Part shown: in pieces, positions 6,195 through 7,669 of the stretch | Layout: every line of letters begins with the position of its first letter | Numbering within the stretch: position 1 is the first letter of the stretch | Made by a program: the position numbers and the translations under genes | Assembly: GCA_021820805.1 (NCBI GenBank) | Contig: JAKADF010000148.1 | Location: 1-7,669 of the forward strand | Origin: Bacillota bacterium | GTDB taxonomy: Bacteria; Bacillota; Bacilli; Alicyclobacillales; Alicyclobacillaceae | Direction: 5' to 3' | Length of the DNA stretch: 7,669 nt | Notes under the pieces: model-generated | Databases searched by the model: none | Seen by the model: only the letters and a program-made list of their open reading frames with translations | Told to the model about the DNA's origin: nothing

Positions 6195-6224
6195 TTGAAA
6201 TAGTTTTATTAAAAGCGCTATAAT
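6195..6224 (+). promoter_or_regulatory. Sigma-A promoter of the L-rhamnonate dehydratase gene
   Basis: TTGAAA (6195-6200), an 18-bp spacer and a perfect TATAAT (6219-6224) make a convincing vegetative promoter. Transcription should start near 6231, giving about 100 nt of leader. The -35 sits inside the quasi-dyad CTATT-CTTGA-AATAG (6189-6203), and GAATAG is also found at 6173-6178, suggesting operator half-sites. Confidence 0.75.
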
Positions 6225-6244
6225 ACGGATTGTGAAGATACGAA

Positions 6245-6262
6245 TGTGAACTTAAGTTTACA
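6245..6262 (+). promoter_or_regulatory. Palindromic operator candidate downstream of the rhmD start site (TyrR-box-like)
   Basis: TGTGAACTTAAGTTTACA is an 18-bp palindrome with a single mismatched pair. Read on the minus strand it is TGTAAA-N6-TTCACA, 11 of 12 matches to the Escherichia coli TyrR box TGTAAA-N6-TTTACA. A further TGTGAA half lies at 6231-6236. Centred about 20 bp after the inferred start, it is positioned for repression. Candidate binders are the IclR regulator encoded downstream or the TyrR-type HTH protein at 374-1678; neither is proven. Confidence 0.5.
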
Positions 6263-6318
6263 TATATGAACACTGTTGACTGAGCAGAAAGTATGTAGTG
6301 GAACCTTACTTTGAAAGT

Positions 6319-6324
6319 AGGTGA
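6319..6324 (+). promoter_or_regulatory. Shine-Dalgarno site that selects ATG 6330
   Basis: AGGTGA matches the 16S 3'-end complement and sits 5 nt before ATG 6330. The in-frame GTG at 6321 lies inside this site and would have no SD of its own, so it is not the start. Confidence 0.75.
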
Positions 6325-6329
6325 AACGC

Positions 6330-7502
6330 ATGAAAGACTGTATCGTTGACGTTCGGGCCTTTACCCTTAAGGAGGGCGGGGGCGGTGACTATCACAACCA
6401 AGAGGGAGAACATTGGATTGTTGGACAAGTGTCTACGCCTATGTCACGTTACCCTGAGTATAAGATGGATAGACGTTCCTGGGGCATTAACGTCATGGGA
6501 ACACTTGTTGTTGAAATCGAAACTAAAAATGGAACGGTTGGTTTTGGTGTTAGTACGGGAGGGGTCCCTGCCGCTTGGATTGTTGAACACCATCTCAAAC
6601 AGTTTGTAATTGGGAAATCCCCAACACAAGTGCACGAAATTTGGGATCAAATGTTTAGAGCAAGCCTCTACTATGGCCGAAAAGGGGTGGCAATGAATGC
6701 AATTTCAGCAATAGACCTAGCATTGTGGGACACACTCGGCCGATTGCGTGAAGAACCAGTCTACGAACTGATTGGTGGTGCGGTTCGCAAACAAATTGAT
6801 TTTTATGCTACGGGGCCTCGCCCAGACCTTGCAAAACAGATGGGTTTTATTGGAGGGAAAATTCCATTAGTTCACGGGCCTGCAGACGGCGAGGAAGGAA
6901 TCCTCCAGAATGCCTCATTGTTTGCTGCAATGCGTGAGCGGTGCGGTGACGAATATTGGTTAATGGCGGACTGTTATATGTCTCTCGACCTGCCATTTGC
7001 AGAAAGACTCATTAGGGCACTTGAACCTTACAATCTCAAATGGATTGAGGAGTGCTTTCTGCCGGATGATTATTGGTCCTATAAAACGCTCAAATCTCGC
7101 GTTCCACTAGGGTTAATGGTTACAACAGGTGAACATGAATCTACCCGCTATGGCTTCAGGCTACTCCTTGAGATGGGATGTGCAGACATTATTCAGCCAG
7201 ATGTGACATGGTGTGGAGGACTTACAGAGTTGTTACAAATTGCTAGCCTTGCAGATGCGTACAATGTGATGACTGTTCCGCATGGGTCGAGCGTTTACAG
7301 TTATCATTTCATGATTCATAACGCAAACAGTCCGCTCGCTGAATTTGTGATGATGGAGAAGGATGCAAAAGCAGTAATTCCGATGTTTTCACCACTACTG
7401 CTTAATGAACCAGTTCCAGAAAATGGACAAATGAAAATGACAGATGAGCCTGGGTTTGGAGTTGAGTTAAATCGTTCACTTCCCCTCATGAGAATGCAAT
7501 AG
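6330..7502 (+). CDS. rhmD: L-rhamnonate dehydratase (enolase superfamily)
   Basis: Predicted to dehydrate L-rhamnonate to 2-keto-3-deoxy-L-rhamnonate (EC 4.2.1.90), a Mg2+-dependent cytoplasmic step of non-phosphorylative L-rhamnose or L-rhamnonate catabolism. From ATG 6330 it is 390 aa. The protein closely resembles Escherichia coli RhmD (YfaW) throughout: GGGGDYH with H22, WGINVMGTLVVEIE (51-64), FYATGPRPDLAKQMGFIGGK (158-177), NLKWIEEC, QPDVTWCGGLT, VPHGSSVYS and LLLNEPVP. Metal ligands are D214, E240 and E268, and the catalytic dyad is H318 with D291, all present. The capping-domain region (about 1-125) with RRSWGINV is intact. The gene has its own sigma-A promoter. An IclR-family regulator follows 38 bp downstream, the same partnership as rhmD and rhmR in enterobacteria, which supports the substrate. 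The transporter and KDR aldolase would be expected beyond the right edge. Another acid-sugar substrate is possible but less likely, given the similarity across the whole length. Confidence 0.93.
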   Translation: MKDCIVDVRAFTLKEGGGGDYHNQEGEHWIVGQVSTPMSRYPEYKMDRRSWGINVMGTLVVEIETKNGTVGFGVSTGGVPAAWIVEHHLKQFVIGKSPTQVHEIWDQMFRASLYYGRKGVAMNAISAIDLALWDTLGRLREEPVYELIGGAVRKQIDFYATGPRPDLAKQMGFIGGKIPLVHGPADGEEGILQNASLFAAMRERCGDEYWLMADCYMSLDLPFAERLIRALEPYNLKWIEECFLPDDYWSYKTLKSRVPLGLMVTTGEHESTRYGFRLLLEMGCADIIQPDVTWCGGLTELLQIASLADAYNVMTVPHGSSVYSYHFMIHNANSPLAEFVMMEKDAKAVIPMFSPLLLNEPVPENGQMKMTDEPGFGVELNRSLPLMRMQ

Positions 7503-7540
7503 TGTACCATAAATATAAACGTTTTCTGGGGGACTGATGA

Positions 7541-7669
7541 GTGGGGACAACGAATCCATCTGTTAAGTCTGCACAAAGGGTCATTGCTATTTTAGATATG
7601 CTGTCACAAAATCCTTTGGGCCTCACTTTTACGGAGTTGTTTACAAAGCTTAATTTTCCTAAGAGCAGT
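7541..7669 (+). CDS. IclR-family transcriptional regulator, N-terminal part (runs off window)
   Basis: Translation from GTG 7541 gives 43 codons open to the window end. The segment SVKSAQRVIAILDMLSQNP followed by GLTFTELFTKLNFPKSS is the typical start of an IclR winged HTH (compare the family pattern SxxRALxILexL, then GLsLsEIAxxlGLPKST). GGGGG at 7528-7532, 8 nt before GTG, is the SD. An ATG at 7537 in another frame closes after nine codons. The C-terminal effector-binding domain is outside the window. By position it is the likely regulator of the rhamnonate genes, responding to an acid-sugar intermediate; this is inference from the rhmD/rhmR pairing. It may be co-transcribed with rhmD, since no terminator lies in the 38-bp gap. 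Confidence 0.88.
   Translation, partial: MGTTNPSVKSAQRVIAILDMLSQNPLGLTFTELFTKLNFPKSS

Noticed and set aside
6321..6329. GTG 6321 as the start of rhmD
   Set aside because: The AGGTGA SD overlaps this codon and is well spaced for ATG 6330 instead.

Overview
The window carries five protein-coding genes, all on the + strand. The last one runs off the right edge. The likely source is a Gram-positive Bacillota bacterium of moderate G+C. Signs of this are purine-rich Shine-Dalgarno sites before the genes (GAGGGGG, GAGGGGGG, AGGTGA), GTG/TTG start usage, Bacillus-type sigma-A promoters, a U-tract terminator and a sigma-54 activator gene. An Alicyclobacillus/Bacillales-like host is a guess; no 16S or other marker is present.

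Layout. Positions 1-254 hold a tandem array of a ~53-bp G+C-rich unit with a perfect 10-bp palindrome (GCCCGCGGGC) in each full copy. A short A+T-richer leader (255-373) precedes a sigma-54 activator (374-1678) built as ACT, AAA+ and a TyrR-type Fis HTH. The next intergenic region contains a well-formed -24/-12 promoter (1808-1823), 40 nt of leader, and a PLP-dependent methionine gamma-lyase gene (1874-3085) that ends in an intrinsic terminator (3119-3164). The gap 3086-3458 then holds a sigma-A promoter whose spacer is a palindrome, a 64-bp A/T island and a leader with two tiny SD-preceded ORFs. It leads into an 854-aa ATP-grasp/phosphohistidine-domain phosphotransferase (3459-6023) with the domain order of rifampicin phosphotransferase, not of PEP synthase. 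The gap 6024-6329 holds a long hairpin, a strong sigma-A promoter and a TyrR-box-like palindrome before an L-rhamnonate dehydratase gene (6330-7502). An IclR-family regulator starts 38 bp later (7541) and is cut by the window end.

How the parts work together. Two catabolic modules are visible. Module one is a self-contained sigma-54 switch: an amino-acid-sensing (ACT) activator beside a sigma-54 promoter that drives methionine gamma-lyase (L-methionine to methanethiol, 2-oxobutanoate and ammonia). Module two is the start of an L-rhamnonate cluster (dehydratase plus IclR regulator, the same pairing as rhmD/rhmR in enterobacteria). Between them lies the separately promoted phosphotransferase, whose acceptor cannot be read from the sequence and which is the least explained gene here. 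The sigma-54 switch and the Rph-architecture enzyme are the most interesting items. I see no clear evidence for a wholly new class of system.
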